DNA from: DASQHY01 sp036390175
GTDB taxonomy: Bacteria; Acidobacteriota; Terriglobia; Acidiferrales; UBA7541
Length of the DNA stretch: 33,837 nt
Assembly (NCBI GenBank): GCA_036390175.1
Contig: DASWCG010000111.1
Location: 1-33,837 of the forward strand
Direction: 5' to 3'
Below are positions 7,530 to 15,056 of the stretch, in pieces. Both the position numbers and the translations under genes were made by a program. The notes under the pieces were generated by a model. It was not told the DNA's origin and searched no databases. It saw only the letters and a list, made by a program, of their open reading frames with translations. Every line of letters begins with the position of its first letter. The first letter of the stretch is position 1.

Positions 7530-9402
7530 GAAAAGTAGTTTCCTCGGTCTGCGTGCTCGACATGCGTTGCGGCAGTTCAGGGCCCGACAATGGGTAGTTT
7601 GTCAGAACAATCTTGCCGCCGCTTTGCGCAACCATAGTCGTTTGCTCGAACCCAACAAGGCTGAGTAATCGAGGCAATGCTGATTTATCGGCAACAATGT
7701 AACACCGCCCCGGCTGAAACCACAGATCCCTGAATTGTGAATCATTAATGAAAACATTGGGCGCTCCGGGGGCGTAGGAACCGTAGATCATGTTGTTGAC
7801 GCGGCCGTTTAGAAGCAGGGCGTCGCGATTGGTGTAGAAAAAGACGGACGAGAACGTGTAGTAGTGATGGTCCACGATCAATTTGCCCGCGGGGGAGCGC
7901 AGCAGGGCCTCCGCCAGCGGCCGCGAGGACATATAGGGATCAAAGACAACGAGCGCCAGCCTGGCGGCATGGAAAAACAGGGCCATCATCAGCGCGGCGG
8001 CAAGAAACGCGCGCTGCCCGGCGGCGCGCATGGTGCCCAGCGCTCCCAGTAGAAAGGCCACTCCCGCAACGATGAGCGGAACACGAAGATATGCGAAGGA
8101 GCGAAGCGTCAGGTCTCCCACGTGACCGAGCGAAAGGGTGTACGCCTGAGGATGGTGGCTGAGCGCAACGGAAATATCTTCGGGCGTGGGTACGTGGCGC
8201 ACGAGAAAAACAATTGTGAATGCCGCGATGGCCGCGCAACCCGCAATGGCGGAAAGCGCGCGAGTGCCCCGGCGGATCCAGCCGCCTTCCGCGGCCATGG
8301 CCGAACCCAAGAGCAGCGCGAGGGCCGGGTAGCACGGCATCGAATAGTATTCTTGCGTCGTGGAGAACGTGAAGAAAACTAGCAGGAACCCCGCCCAGCA
8401 GAGAGCGAGCAGGCGAGTCCTTCCCGCGCGATCCGAAGGCTTGAAAGACAGCTTCGCGACCGCTGGAAAATACACGCTCCACGGAAAGAGCCACACCAGA
8501 TGCAGCAGCCAGAAATAAAGCCGCGGCACGGTGTCGTAGTCGCGCGGAAAACGCAGATTCAGAAAACGCAAAACCTGCTCGTTCATGAAAAAAAACCACA
8601 GAAATCCGTGGTACTCGCCCGGGGCGCTATGCAAGGAAAAGGAAAAATAAGGCGGGTTGCGCAGCGTGGCCAGAATGTGCCAGGGCGCAGCAACCAGGAC
8701 CACAATCAGCAAGCCGCTGAACGGGCGAAGCCGTTGCCAGGCCCGCGCGGAGAAGAGTTGGCGGGTAAGGAAAAGATAAATCAGCGCGGCAGCCACGGGA
8801 AAAAGGACGCCGATGAGGCTCTTGAGCAGAAGACCCAGACCCAGGTTTACGGCCAGAACGTATGCCCAAAGACGCGGATGGGGTTCTTCCTCGTCGAGGG
8901 CGCGAAGAAACGCCCACATCGCCAGGGTCACGGTAAACACCAGCATGACGTCTGGGATCAGGATGCGCGTGAACAGAAACAGGCCGACACAAGTGCACAT
9001 GCATAAGCCTGCGTAAAAACCCGCGCGCTTCCCAAACGCCCACGCGCCAAAAGCGGCGGTCAGCCAGCAGAGCGCAATCGAGGAAAGTGCAATCGGGATG
9101 CGCGCGGCCCAGTCGTGGTAGCCGAAGATCTTGTAGGAAATCATTATCGGCCAGTAGTAGAGGGGGGGCTTTTCGAGATAGATGACGCCATCGAGCCGCG
9201 CCGTCACCCAATCTCCAGAAGTCAGCATCGTCCGGGCAGCCTGTGCGAGTACCGCGTCCGAATCGTCCATCAGAGACGGTGGAGAAACCAGGCAACCCAG
9301 ATAGATTGCTGCCGCGATTGAAAGAACGATTAGATATACGACCCAGCGGTCGCTTGCAGGAGTGGTTTCGCCGCCGCGCGTGACGTTGCCTGAATTCGCC
9401 AT
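7516..9402 (-). CDS. ArnT/PMT-like GT-C glycosyltransferase (integral membrane)
   Basis: The product has about 628 residues with around twelve membrane helices and an acidic first periplasmic loop (SLMDDSDAVLAQAAR), followed by LDGVIYLEKPPLYYWPIM. The acidic loop and PPLYYW motif are typical of the ArnT/dolichyl-phosphate-mannose-protein mannosyltransferase (PMT_2) superfamily. Such enzymes take a sugar from undecaprenyl phosphate on the periplasmic side and add it to lipid A, another lipid or a protein; the acceptor here is unknown. I use ATG 9402, which keeps the whole first helix and has GAGGA beside it. A GTG at 9438 is possible. Either start overlaps the end of asnB by 70-110 nt, implying coupled translation. 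The 3' end overlaps the flippase-type gene. Confidence 0.82.
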   Translation of the reverse strand: MANSGNVTRGGETTPASDRWVVYLIVLSIAAAIYLGCLVSPPSLMDDSDAVLAQAARTMLTSGDWVTARLDGVIYLEKPPLYYWPIMISYKIFGYHDWAARIPIALSSIALCWLTAAFGAWAFGKRAGFYAGLCMCTCVGLFLFTRILIPDVMLVFTVTLAMWAFLRALDEEEPHPRLWAYVLAVNLGLGLLLKSLIGVLFPVAAALIYLFLTRQLFSARAWQRLRPFSGLLIVVLVAAPWHILATLRNPPYFSFSLHSAPGEYHGFLWFFFMNEQVLRFLNLRFPRDYDTVPRLYFWLLHLVWLFPWSVYFPAVAKLSFKPSDRAGRTRLLALCWAGFLLVFFTFSTTQEYYSMPCYPALALLLGSAMAAEGGWIRRGTRALSAIAGCAAIAAFTIVFLVRHVPTPEDISVALSHHPQAYTLSLGHVGDLTLRSFAYLRVPLIVAGVAFLLGALGTMRAAGQRAFLAAALMMALFFHAARLALVVFDPYMSSRPLAEALLRSPAGKLIVDHHYYTFSSVFFYTNRDALLLNGRVNNMIYGSYAPGAPNVFINDSQFRDLWFQPGRCYIVADKSALPRLLSLVGFEQTTMVAQSGGKIVLTNYPLSGPELPQRMSSTQTEETTFHAGR

Positions 9403-11255
9403 TTCCTCATCCACTGAAACAAAATCATCAATCCCCACAGATGGTAGCCCGCATTTATCTTTCTCTCGAGGTGTCGTTTCAAGAAGCTGTTAACGACCTC
9501 GCTGCGAAAAAGTTCTCCGTATGCTGAGAGCCCTTCACTCAGTGTATCGGCCAGCATCGCCCGCAACGGGCCTCGCAGCCATTCATGCGCCGGAATGTCA
9601 AAACCCGTCTTTTTGCCCTGCAAGATCGAAGCAGGCAGTTTGTCCTTTCTCAGTTCTTTCAACACTAGTTTCTGGCGCGCCCCGCGGATCTTCAGCCGTG
9701 CGGGCAGCGTCGCTGCAAACTCCACGATCCGGTGATCCAGAAACGGCGGACGCACTTCGAGCGAATGCGCCATGCTCATCCGGTCGCTCTTGACCAGAAT
9801 ATCGTCTGCCAGATAATACTTCTGGTCGAACCACAGATTAGACGCCAGACCATTCCCAATTCGCCGCAATTGATCCATCTCGTCCAACATCCCGTGAAAA
9901 GTTTTCGGCAAATGGTCCTTCAAAAGCGACCTTTTCTCCTCCTCGGTGAATGTTCCGTTCCAGAAGACATGTGCATGGCTCGGCGGCAATAGACTGCCTT
10001 CTAAGAACCTCTTCAACTTGTATTCGAAGCTGATTTTTTCATCCGACACCGGCCAATGCCGCACCACCGCCAGGGCCATCGTCAAAACGCTGCGCGGCAT
10101 CCGCCTCGCCCATTCCGCAAGCATGTCTGCCCGGCACGTCATATATCCGGCAAAGAGTTCGTCTGCGCCTTCTCCGCTCAGCGCCACGGTCGTTTTCGTT
10201 TTGCTCAGTTTCGCCAAGAACCACACCGGCAAAGACCCCGCATCCGCGCTGGGTTCATCCGAGTAGTGCGCAAAGTCTTCAATCGCGCTCTGCAGATTCA
10301 CCTCGGGCGTAAGATCTAATTCCTCATGCTCCGTTCCGTACTGCTTGACTGCCCGGTGAATGTACTTCGTCTCATCAAAACTCCGCCCTCGAAACGAAAT
10401 CGAGAAGGTTTTCAGCCGCGACGTACTGGCCTTGGCGGCGTAATGCAGGATCGTTGTCGAATCCATTCCTCCGCTCAGCCAAATGCCCAGCGGCACATCC
10501 GAAAGCATGTGCTCGCGCACCGATTGTTCCAGCAATGCGTCCAGCTCTTCCTTCGCTGACTCCAAGGTCCGTTCCCTCACCACCCCGAAGGGCAGTCTCC
10601 AATAGGAGTCCGAAGAAGTTTTTCCGTCCTGCCATTCCAACCAGTGGCCCGGAGGAAGTTTCTCGATCCCATCCACTAGCGTCCACGGGCAGGGAACATA
10701 GTTAAGCGACAGATAGCAATCGAGACCGGACAGGTTCAAGCGGCGATCCAGCTCCGGATGGACGAAAATCGCCTTCAACTCGGAGCCGAAAAAAAGATCG
10801 TCGCCACGACGCGCGATATAAAGCGGCTTGATGCCCATGCGATCGCGAGCCAGCACGATCCGCTGCTGGGACTTCTTCCACAGAGCGACCGCAAACATTC
10901 CCCGCAGCCGTGAGAAGCATTCTTTGTCCCATTGCACGAATGCCCGAAGCACCGTCTCGGTATCGGAGTGCGACGCAAATCGATGCCCAAGTTCCTCGAG
11001 TTGCGCCCGCAACTCCAGGTGATTGTAAATCTCGCCATTGAAGACGATGCCGGCGTCGCCATCTTCCGTGACAATTGGCTGGTCACCCGAATCCAGATCG
11101 ATAATCTTTAGGCGTGTCGCCCCCATCGAGAAAAGGGGTGACTCGTACACGCCCTGCTGGTCCGGTCCGCGGTGAATCAACGTCGCGGTCGCCTCCCGGA
11201 TGCGCTCGGGCGATGGCGTCCAATTCTTGTTCGTGAACCCGACTATCCCACACAC
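9330..11255 (-). CDS. asnB: Asparagine synthase (glutamine-hydrolysing)
   Basis: The product has 641 residues. It starts at GTG 11255 so that the mature protein begins (M)CGIVGF with the N-terminal nucleophile Cys2 of class II glutamine amidotransferases; GAGGAG lies about 9 nt upstream. A longer in-frame start (11342) would bury the cysteine and is rejected. The amidotransferase half has HRGPDQQG and FNGEIYN. The synthetase half has the ATP pyrophosphatase loop LSGGMDSTTI, then ALSGEGADELFAGY and MSMAHSLEVRPPFLDH. The enzyme makes asparagine from aspartate, glutamine and ATP. Relatives inside polysaccharide and exosortase loci may amidate sugar or lipid intermediates, and the position next to glycosyltransferases allows that reading here (inference). 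Confidence 0.92.
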   Translation of the reverse strand: MCGIVGFTNKNWTPSPERIREATATLIHRGPDQQGVYESPLFSMGATRLKIIDLDSGDQPIVTEDGDAGIVFNGEIYNHLELRAQLEELGHRFASHSDTETVLRAFVQWDKECFSRLRGMFAVALWKKSQQRIVLARDRMGIKPLYIARRGDDLFFGSELKAIFVHPELDRRLNLSGLDCYLSLNYVPCPWTLVDGIEKLPPGHWLEWQDGKTSSDSYWRLPFGVVRERTLESAKEELDALLEQSVREHMLSDVPLGIWLSGGMDSTTILHYAAKASTSRLKTFSISFRGRSFDETKYIHRAVKQYGTEHEELDLTPEVNLQSAIEDFAHYSDEPSADAGSLPVWFLAKLSKTKTTVALSGEGADELFAGYMTCRADMLAEWARRMPRSVLTMALAVVRHWPVSDEKISFEYKLKRFLEGSLLPPSHAHVFWNGTFTEEEKRSLLKDHLPKTFHGMLDEMDQLRRIGNGLASNLWFDQKYYLADDILVKSDRMSMAHSLEVRPPFLDHRIVEFAATLPARLKIRGARQKLVLKELRKDKLPASILQGKKTGFDIPAHEWLRGPLRAMLADTLSEGLSAYGELFRSEVVNSFLKRHLERKINAGYHLWGLMILFQWMRKWRIQATSRAAAKPLLQATAGSYI

Positions 11256-11512
11256 GTTCTGACGCTCCTCGCCACAACGGATACCTGGCCTATGGCCTGG
11301 GATCGGTCTGCGCCCTTCCAGAGCAGATTCTCGTCTTGCCAAACTACGCTACATTCGTCACAGATTGCTGGAAGCCTGACGCTACCAGGGCTGACTAAGT
11401 GTTCTCTCATGCCAGTTTTTTTGAAAAAGTATCGGAACGATGCGATAAAGTTGCTCTTGATTTTCTTGCTGGTCACATCTTCCCGATGCCGCCTGCGGAC
11501 GCGTTGCAAACT

Positions 11513-12541
11513 TCAACCCTGACCGTGCGGCTCCCTGCCCGCTGCCCTGCTGCGACACACAGTCGCGAGTCCCGTCCAACTGTAGCCGCGATGTGAACGG
11601 ACAACTGCATCCCGAAATCCAGATGCCACCCAAGGCCGTATTTCATCTTCCCGAAGATAGTACGCCACGGGCGTTACCAGTTGGTCGAAGACGTTCGCAT
11701 GTACTTCATCAAACGGATACTGATACATCGAGGCGAAATAATCTCCATAAGGAAGTTTCGCCGGTCCTTTCCCGTCCTTGCCCGGCCGATAAAAGAGTTT
11801 AATCACCACCCACAGAACTATGGAAGGCGGAAGGCAAGCGATCCGCAACAGCCACGCCGGCAACTTCGATGTGACTGCTTTGCGCAATGGGGCGACGTAC
11901 CGGGCGATCCATTCATTCCCCTCGAACCCGTAAACCCAGAACGCTACCCGTCCGCCATCCCGCACACGCGATACGAGACTCGCAAAACCCGCCGCCGGCT
12001 CCGGTAGATGATGTAAGACCCCGACGGAAAATGCCAGATCAAATTCTGCCTGTACGGGCGGGCTCAAAAGATCGCCGATCACTACGTGCGCATTGGAAAA
12101 CCGCCGTGTGTGCGCGAAAGCCACGAAGGCGCTTTCACCGAGGTCCATCGATACAATCGCTTTCGCTCCCCGCGCCGCTATGATCGCCGTGTGCCGCCCC
12201 TTGCCGCACCCCCCCTCAAACACAACTTGCCCCGCGAAGTCCGCGGCCGTCAGAGGAGCCAGCCAGTCAAAGAACTCTTTTTCATAGTAATCGCGGAGAT
12301 CGTTCCAGTGCGTCCACTCCTCCGCGAACCGCGATGCCGTCTCCAGTTTTATGGCTGCTAGATTCGCCGGGAGCAGAATCGGCACGCCATTTCGAATCGG
12401 GAAGCTGGAGCCGCAGCCTCGGCATGTGAGTCCACCGGCCATTACATGGCCGTCTTCTGCTTCCCTCGGCGTGCTACCGCTCAAAATCAGTTCGGCGCCG
12501 CAATTGGGGCACTGGAGAAAACTTAGAGCTTCGGGTCGCAT
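11513..12541 (-). CDS. SAM-dependent methyltransferase with N-terminal zinc ribbon
   Basis: The product has 342 residues. The chosen ATG (12541) follows AGGAGTT at good spacing. Residues 8-45 form a Trm112-like zinc ribbon with two cysteine pairs (CPNC at 11-14, CRGC at 40-43) and the usual FPIRNGVPILLP ending. A class I methyltransferase follows: motif I VVFEGGCGKGRHT, then VSMDLGESA, DLAFSVGVLHHLPEP and GGRVAFWVYG. This arrangement is common in methyltransferases of cell-surface and natural-product clusters; the substrate is unknown. A hydrophobic stretch (LPAWLLRIACLPPSIVLWVVI) may touch the membrane. It shares orientation with asnB but is separated from it by 257 bp without a visible gene. 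Confidence 0.8.
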   Translation of the reverse strand: MRPEALSFLQCPNCGAELILSGSTPREAEDGHVMAGGLTCRGCGSSFPIRNGVPILLPANLAAIKLETASRFAEEWTHWNDLRDYYEKEFFDWLAPLTAADFAGQVVFEGGCGKGRHTAIIAARGAKAIVSMDLGESAFVAFAHTRRFSNAHVVIGDLLSPPVQAEFDLAFSVGVLHHLPEPAAGFASLVSRVRDGGRVAFWVYGFEGNEWIARYVAPLRKAVTSKLPAWLLRIACLPPSIVLWVVIKLFYRPGKDGKGPAKLPYGDYFASMYQYPFDEVHANVFDQLVTPVAYYLREDEIRPWVASGFRDAVVRSHRGYSWTGLATVCRSRAAGREPHGQG

Positions 12542-12735
12542 GCAACTCCTGAAAACCATATTACACCAGCATCGCGAGGGCGGCACCCTTTGCCACTTCC
12601 TCCGGCCAATTCACCAAACAAGGTCGCCCCGCGCTGCGGCAACTCGTATTCAGTGGGCCAGTTTTGAGATTCGGAATTTTGGGCAGAATGGCAGATCTCG
12701 GAACCGCAAACAGGTTACGTCGGAAACGCGTGTGC

Positions 12736-12741
12736 TATGAT
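12736..12741 (+). promoter_or_regulatory. -10 box of the tRNA-Sec promoter
   Basis: TATGAT stands 15 nt before the first base of the tRNA, the right place for a start site near 12748. A TTACGT at 12715-12720 could be a poor -35 with a short 15-nt spacer. The remaining space back to the methyltransferase start (12542-12735) shows no gene. Confidence 0.45.
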
Positions 12742-12756
12742 TCGTGCGCGAATTGC

Positions 12757-12855
12757 GGAGGCGAAAGGGGCCCGGTGGTCCTCGTGGCCTTCAAAGCCAT
12801 TGCCCGTGTCCTTCGCGGGCTCGGGGGTGGGTTCGACTCCCACACGCTTCCGCCA
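12757..12855 (+). tRNA. selC: tRNA-Sec (selenocysteine), anticodon TCA
   Basis: The 99-nt gene folds as a selenocysteine tRNA. The acceptor GGAGGCG pairs with CGCTTCC (one G-U) plus an eighth opposed A-A position. The extended six-pair D stem GGGGCC/GGTCCT closes a four-base loop. The anticodon arm is GTGGC-CTTCAAA-GCCAT with anticodon TCA at 12791-12793. A long variable arm contains GCCCG...CGGGC, and the T arm is GTGGG-TTCGACT-CCCAC, ending G-CCA encoded in DNA. The six-pair D stem, the long variable arm and the TCA anticodon separate it from tRNA-Ser and from suppressors. It delivers selenocysteine to UGA codons followed by a SECIS hairpin, with SelA/SelB/SelD, none of which are in the window. 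Its last 24 bases are an integration site. Confidence 0.95.
12832..12855 (+). repeat. Left attachment-site repeat, inside the tRNA-Sec 3' end
   Basis: The 24 bases from the T loop (TTCGACT) through the encoded CCA recur exactly at 14800-14823 in the same orientation. The flanking bases differ on both sides, so the identity is exactly 24 bp. A direct repeat of a tRNA 3' end is the usual footprint of site-specific integration by a tyrosine recombinase, with this copy completing the functional tRNA. Confidence 0.88.
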
Positions 12856-13003
12856 TCACAGTGATATAAACAGTTTACGCACCGGATTATGTGCCTATTG
12901 GCCTCTCGCGCGTCGTAGATGGAGGCACGCTCGGGCCAAATGAATGCGTGGGCGTCTGACCTACTATCTATGTTAGAATGCGGAATCTATTCGGGAGGTA
13001 TAT

Positions 13004-13189
13004 ATGACACTGGATTTTCCGATTGTCCCAGTAAAGCTCATTCTTGGCAGGGAAAAAGAGAAAGAGCCGGTTGCGGCTCCAGCGTCTTCTACGTTGGTTT
13101 TCGACGGTAGGGATGCGGCAATCTTCTGCCTAAGCATCGCACTCATATTTACCGTGCTTGCAGTGATTTTCTTGGCTGCCCGTCGCTAG
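13004..13189 (+). CDS. Small single-span membrane protein, unknown function
   Basis: The 61-residue frame starts at an ATG preceded by GGGAGG at 6-nt spacing, the best ribosome-binding site in the insert. The N-terminal half is polar with a charged KEKEKEP stretch. Residues 39-58 (AIFCLSIALIFTVLAVIFLA) form one membrane helix ending in ARR, so the charged N-terminal part and the Arg-rich C-terminus flank the bilayer. I recognise no family. It is the first gene after the tRNA and lies inside the integrated segment. Small membrane proteins are frequent in such elements as toxins or phage-defence effectors, but nothing in this sequence shows that role. Confidence 0.6.
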   Translation: MTLDFPIVPVKLILGREKEKEPVAAPASSTLVFDGRDAAIFCLSIALIFTVLAVIFLAARR

Positions 13190-13216
13190 ACGGTTGCCTC
13201 GTTAAAATTTACATTA

Positions 13217-13435
13217 ATGGATAAGAAAAAGATCTTGCCCACGATTTTGGTCGCATCGCTTACAACCGAGGCGCTCCTAGTTCTGCGCCACCCTGACGCC
13301 CTTGGGCCCGAACCCCACACAGAACTTGAATTCCCGGTACGCCCCTCTGCAACGACAGTATCGGTGGTATCCGCAAGCGGCGGGTCGAACGTTTCGGCGA
13401 AACTGGAGATATGGAACTCAAAAATCCGGTCATAA
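13217..13435 (+). CDS. Doubtful 72-residue frame with a hydrophobic start
   Basis: The frame starts MDKKKILPTILVASLTTEAL, resembling a short signal peptide, and continues with a Ser/Val-rich stretch. It begins 27 nt after the stop of the membrane-protein gene. There is no ribosome-binding site, and the opposite strand is also open over much of it. No family is recognised. It may be a secreted peptide translated with the gene before it, or chance. Confidence 0.25.
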   Translation: MDKKKILPTILVASLTTEALLVLRHPDALGPEPHTELEFPVRPSATTVSVVSASGGSNVSAKLEIWNSKIRS

Positions 13436-13678
13436 CCTTCCCCGGATTTACTCTCACAGAGGTGATAGCTGAAGCGGCAGGGTCTGCCCCTCAGTAGGCT
13501 GGTCCCGGCGCGCCATGATAGAATCTGCCGTGAGAGCGGTTGGGCACCTTGCCGGGATTAACTGCCGCTTCCGCGCCGTTAAACGTTCGATGATCCGGCC
13601 GTCTGCCAAGCGCCGCACAACGGCCCCCACATCTCGTGTGGAAAGGAAATCGGCGGGTTCGACCCAACTGCTCTTTGC

Positions 13679-13807
13679 CTAATCCTTGGGCACGCTCAAA
13701 ACGGCGATGCGCCTCTGACCTAGGTTGAACGTTGTGAGCAAAGTCCCGGCGAAGGCGCGCTTTTTCCCTCCTTGCGCAACCAACCTCCATCGCGAACCCT
13801 TGGTCAT
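13679..13807 (-). CDS. Doubtful 42-residue frame, possibly the start of a broken gene
   Basis: The reverse strand gives 42 residues starting MTKGSRWRLVAQGGKKRAF and ending RRIAVLSVPKD, with GGCGGAAAG just before the ATG. After its TAG stop the same frame stays open for 74 further codons, to a TGA at 13454, with plausible protein composition (for example SSWVEPADFLSTRDVGAVV). It is either a genuine small basic protein or a gene interrupted by a nonsense codon inside the integrated segment. I know no family for it. Confidence 0.3.
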   Translation of the reverse strand: MTKGSRWRLVAQGGKKRAFAGTLLTTFNLGQRRIAVLSVPKD

Positions 13808-13842
13808 CTTTCCGCCCTTCAAGACCTTTTGACCCAAGACCC

Positions 13843-14121
13843 ATGTGTAACTCGGCATATTCGGATGTGCTTCATGGAATGGATTTGCCCGCGCATTTTA
13901 CCAGTCAGCGCATCCGTCCTCAAGGCAGGAATCCAGATTGCACAAGAGAGTTTCTGTACAAGGAGATTGACCCCTTGCATCCGAGAGAGGTCGTCAATTC
14001 CGGGGAGCCTGCCAAACCTCCGATTCGAACGCACGGCGAATCAAAGGTTTGCCCGTACTGCGGTGTGCAGTCACAGTACCGGCGCGCCGACCTCAAATTT
14101 GACCCCGAGTGCCCACGTTGA
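13843..14121 (+). CDS. Possible small zinc-ribbon protein (92 residues)
   Basis: The C-terminal half contains KVCPYCGVQSQYRRADLKF followed by a late cysteine in DPECPR, which looks like a small zinc ribbon with an incomplete second cysteine pair. No ribosome-binding site is visible at the ATG, and other frames are open across the same stretch, so the start may be further in and the whole call is tentative. It sits between the doubtful frames and the 175-residue gene of the insert. Confidence 0.3.
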   Translation: MCNSAYSDVLHGMDLPAHFTSQRIRPQGRNPDCTREFLYKEIDPLHPREVVNSGEPAKPPIRTHGESKVCPYCGVQSQYRRADLKFDPECPR

Positions 14122-14176
14122 CCAAGTGCAGCCGGGCAGGGTTCAGCGTGGTTCCGGCGCGTGCTAGACTTCCAGA

Positions 14177-14704
14177 ATGACCGGCCCGCACGTACCTTGG
14201 AGGACGGCACTCCGTCCAATCGAGCATTGGTTAGTCCGGCTACTGCCAGCAAGAATCTTCCGTCGTTTCTACTCCGCAAAAGATTTTGAGCGTGACATCA
14301 TTCTGTCGCTGCACCCGCAGGAACCACCCAGAGTCCATCTACCCGGCAATTTCAAGCCAGCGTTCCTTGGGCTTTGCATAGTTGTAAGAAACGCGTCGCC
14401 TTTTCTTGATGCACGCATTGTGTCCTACAGCCTTATGCTTACATCAGCAGACTATTGGGGAAGCCAAGGTGGACAGTTTGGAGATGTCGATGACTGGACA
14501 TTGCGCGCTTTGTCTCGGGGTGAGGAATGCTACTTACATCCTCAGCTCTTCTTGACTGAGTGCCAGCTACGGATAGCACGAGCAGTTGTTAAGAAGACGG
14601 CGATACTTGAGGCGTTTCTTGTAGTCTGGATGGAAACCGATATTGGGAGGTTAAGCGTTCATACTGGATTCAACATTGGGTCTCACCTAGTTGCATGCCC
14701 GTGA
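14177..14704 (+). CDS. Unknown 175-residue protein of the tRNA-Sec insert
   Basis: The longest gene of the insert. It begins MTGPHVPWRTALRPIEHWLV and has a well-mixed composition (FERDIILSLHPQEPPRVHLP, DVDDWTLRALSRGEECYLHP, AILEAFLVVWMETDIGRLSV) that looks like a folded soluble protein. No membrane helix, signal peptide or catalytic motif is evident and I recognise no family. Codon usage is less GC-biased than in the surrounding chromosome, consistent with transfer. It ends 95 nt before the right attachment repeat, so it is the last gene of the element and the best candidate for its cargo. No clear ribosome-binding site precedes the ATG. Confidence 0.55.
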   Translation: MTGPHVPWRTALRPIEHWLVRLLPARIFRRFYSAKDFERDIILSLHPQEPPRVHLPGNFKPAFLGLCIVVRNASPFLDARIVSYSLMLTSADYWGSQGGQFGDVDDWTLRALSRGEECYLHPQLFLTECQLRIARAVVKKTAILEAFLVVWMETDIGRLSVHTGFNIGSHLVACP

Positions 14705-14799
14705 TTGGTTGCAAGGCGGATGTTCCATTGGGTACCAGTTGGCCGCTGCGTGTGGGCGCAACGCCGCCAGCGCAAAGGGCTTATGAAATGACTTGCACT

Positions 14800-14823
14800 T
14801 TCGACTCCCACACGCTTCCGCCA
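14800..14823 (+). repeat. Right attachment-site repeat (copy of the tRNA-Sec 3' end)
   Basis: This is an exact second copy of the tRNA segment at 12832-12855, from the T loop to CCA, with no tRNA body in front of it. It marks the distal junction of the inserted segment. The chromosomal sequence resumes at 14824. Confidence 0.88.
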
Positions 14824-14855
14824 AGTCTCCTTTTCACTGAGCACGGTATCGGTTC

Positions 14856-15017
14856 ATGGCGCGCAGAAGAAAAAAGAAAATGTTTACTGCCGGCAGCGAG
14901 GCGCGGCGGATCGCCCGGGAGAAGGCGGGGTCGCCGCCGGCAGAACGCATCATCGCGGACAAGCGGCGGAAGCCACCCAAACACAAAAAGAGAATCATCG
15001 AAGCGGAGCTTTTTTAG
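14856..15017 (+). CDS. Small highly basic protein (53 residues)
   Basis: The frame begins MARRRKKKMFTAGSEARRIA, continues with PPAERIIADKRRKPPKHKKR and ends IIEAELF. About a third of the residues are Lys or Arg, in an ordered rather than repetitive pattern. The codon choice is GC-rich like the chromosome and unlike the insert to its left. I believe similar short basic proteins occur in Acidobacteriota, but I cannot verify this here. Such composition suits a nucleic-acid- or ribosome-binding protein. No strong ribosome-binding site is seen. It stands 33 nt beyond the right attachment site, so it would have been the gene next to tRNA-Sec before the insertion. Confidence 0.55.
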   Translation: MARRRKKKMFTAGSEARRIAREKAGSPPAERIIADKRRKPPKHKKRIIEAELF

Positions 15018-15056
15018 GCGGCGCTGAGGTTCCGACGGAACCTAGTTCTTGGAGCT

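Larger units (their letters stand above)
12856..14823 (+). mobile_element. Small integrative element (about 2 kb) in tRNA-Sec, no integrase
   Basis: The segment between the two 24-bp copies of the tRNA-Sec 3' end is 1,944 bp plus the right copy. Its base composition looks more AT-rich than the flanking genes, and its genes match nothing around them: a 61-residue single-span membrane protein, a 175-residue protein and several doubtful short frames. No integrase, transposase or replication gene is recognised. It is therefore either a decayed island that lost its integrase or a satellite mobilised by an integrase encoded elsewhere. Confidence is high for the repeat structure and moderate for the mobile-element reading. 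Confidence 0.7.

Noticed and set aside
11256..11342. Longer asparagine synthetase start
   Set aside because: It would place 29 residues before the N-terminal catalytic cysteine, which must be exposed as residue 2.
13217..13457. Minus-strand 65-codon frame opposite the 72-residue frame
   Set aside because: Composition is Arg/Gly-rich and no start signal is seen; retained only as a reason to doubt the plus-strand frame.
13843..14279. Minus-strand frame opposite the possible zinc-ribbon frame
   Set aside because: Several frames are open here and neither strand has a ribosome-binding site. The plus frame has a CPYC motif, so only that was listed, at low confidence.
14695..15027. 110-codon plus-strand frame across the right attachment repeat
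   Set aside because: It runs over the repeat and overlaps the 53-residue basic protein in another frame. The composition is not protein-like and no ribosome-binding site is present.
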